Assembly (NCBI GenBank): GCA_938003595.1
Contig: CALKYH010000026.1
Location: forward strand, 1-6,646
Direction of reading: 5' to 3'
DNA from: an uncultured bacterium
Lineage (GTDB): Bacteria > Planctomycetota > Phycisphaerae > Phycisphaerales > UBA1924
DNA: 6,646 nucleotides
Below, one piece after another: positions 5,740 to 6,646 of the stretch. The notes below the pieces were generated by a model. The model searched no databases. It worked only from the letters and a program-made list of their open reading frames with translations, and was not told the origin of the DNA. Within the stretch, counting starts at the first letter, position 1. Every line of letters begins with the position of its first letter. A program made the translations under genes and the position numbers.

Positions 5740-6646
5740 ATGTCTCTTATCCGCGTCGCGATCGTGGGGCGGCCCAATGTCGGCAAGTCCTCTCTGCTCA
5801 ACATGCTCGCGCGTGCGAAGGTGTCCATTGTGGACCCCAAGCCGGGGGTGACGCGCGACCGGGTGTCGGTGGTGGCGGAGCTGGAAGGCCCGACGCCGAA
5901 GGACCCGCCCAAGCTCGTGGAGTTCACGGACACGGGCGGCTACGGCGTGTATGTGGCGGACGGCGCCCGGTACGACGATGTCGGCGAGGACCTGACCAGC
6001 CTGACGGCGGACATCGAGTCGCAGATCGGCCGGGCTGTCGCGACGGCGGATGTCGAGCTGTTCGTGATCGACGCGCAGGCGGGGGTGACGGCGGCGGACC
6101 GGGAGATCGCGACGCTGCTGCGCGAGGGGCGGTTCCTGCCTCAGGGCACGAAGCTGGGACGGGTGGCGATGGTGGCGAACAAGGTGGACGACTCGTCGTG
6201 GGAGGCGCACTCGGTGGAGGCGGCGGACCTGGGGTTCGGCGAGCCGCTGGTGATCTCGGCGTCCACGAACTACCGGCGGCGCGACTTCATCGAGCGGTTG
6301 TACGCGATCCTGCCCGAGCACGGCCGGGATGTGTCGGCCCCGGCGAGCGAGCCGGAGATGAGGGTCGCGATCGTCGGCAAGCGGAACGCCGGCAAGAGCA
6401 CGATGGTCAACGCGCTGGCGGGCGAGCACCGGGTGATCGTCTCGGAGATCGCGGGCACCACGCGGGACTCGGTCGATGTGCGGTTCGAGCGCGACGGGCG
6501 GGCGTTCGTGGCGATCGACACGGCGGGCGTGCGGAAGCGCAAGAGCATGTCCGACCAGGTGGAGTGGTGGGCGTACGACCGGGCGCGGCGCTCGATCCTG
6601 CGGGCGGATGTGGTCGTGCTGCTCATCGACGCGACGGAGCCGATCT
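5740..6646 (+). CDS. der: Ribosome-assembly GTPase Der (EngA), 3' end outside window
   Basis: Der has two GTPase domains in tandem and binds the large ribosomal subunit during assembly. The first 302 residues are visible. Domain 1 has G1 GRPNVGKS at 10-17, G2 GVTRDR at 36-41, G3 DTGG at 64-67, G4 NKVD at 147-150 and G5 SAS at 173-175. Domain 2 has G1 GKRNAGKS at 213-220, G2 GTTRDS at 239-244 and G3 DTAG at 260-263; its G4, G5 and the C-terminal KH-like domain lie beyond the window. The second P-loop departs from the usual GRPNVGKS form but keeps the key G-K-S. The start is ATG at 5740, which places the P-loop at the expected distance. There is no ribosome binding site: the eight bases before the ATG are CCCCCCCT, so a leaderless or nearly leaderless mRNA is likely. 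The first codons (TCT, CTT) are less G/C-ending than the rest. Confidence 0.97.
   Translation, partial: MSLIRVAIVGRPNVGKSSLLNMLARAKVSIVDPKPGVTRDRVSVVAELEGPTPKDPPKLVEFTDTGGYGVYVADGARYDDVGEDLTSLTADIESQIGRAVATADVELFVIDAQAGVTAADREIATLLREGRFLPQGTKLGRVAMVANKVDDSSWEAHSVEAADLGFGEPLVISASTNYRRRDFIERLYAILPEHGRDVSAPASEPEMRVAIVGKRNAGKSTMVNALAGEHRVIVSEIAGTTRDSVDVRFERDGRAFVAIDTAGVRKRKSMSDQVEWWAYDRARRSILRADVVVLLIDATEPI

Overview
The window is very GC-rich (roughly 70% by eye) and densely packed with genes. A secreted protein with a planctomycete-style C-terminal dockerin, together with the other gene families and codon use, suggests a member of the Planctomycetota, most likely class Phycisphaerae. This assignment is an inference from protein style; no rRNA or other taxonomic marker is present.

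Layout, left to right. (1) 1-1170 (+): the C-terminal part of a large secreted 'choice-of-anchor B'-like protein ending in a two-repeat dockerin. (2) 1193-1711 (-): apt, adenine phosphoribosyltransferase, convergent with (1) and starting at a GTG. (3) A divergent 136-base gap. (4) 1848-5527 (+): a likely three-gene operon of a GroES-family co-chaperonin, aroA (EPSP synthase) and an MsbA-type ABC exporter, with gaps of 28 and 10 bases. (5) 5540-5695 (-): a 51-residue, Lys-rich small protein with a good ribosome binding site. (6) A 44-base divergent gap with an AT-rich core that reads as a -10 element on both strands. (7) 5740 to the window end (+): der, the double-domain ribosome-assembly GTPase, cut off by the window and probably translated from a leaderless or nearly leaderless mRNA.

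The recognised genes are mostly housekeeping: purine salvage, protein folding, aromatic amino acid synthesis, envelope lipid or drug export, and ribosome assembly. They do not form one obvious pathway. I see no mobile element, CRISPR array, RNA gene or defence cassette, and no clear new multi-gene system.

The most striking signal is in sequence composition. The tetranucleotide ACGT does not occur anywhere in the 6646 bases, while GTAC, with the same base composition, occurs about 19 times. Codon choice shifts to avoid ACGT: Asp, Asn and Tyr switch from C-ending to T-ending codons before Val, and Thr switches from ACG to ACC/ACT before codons starting with T. A second global signal is that + strand genes favour G-ending codons and - strand genes favour C-ending codons, so the + strand is G-rich throughout, as expected for one replication strand.
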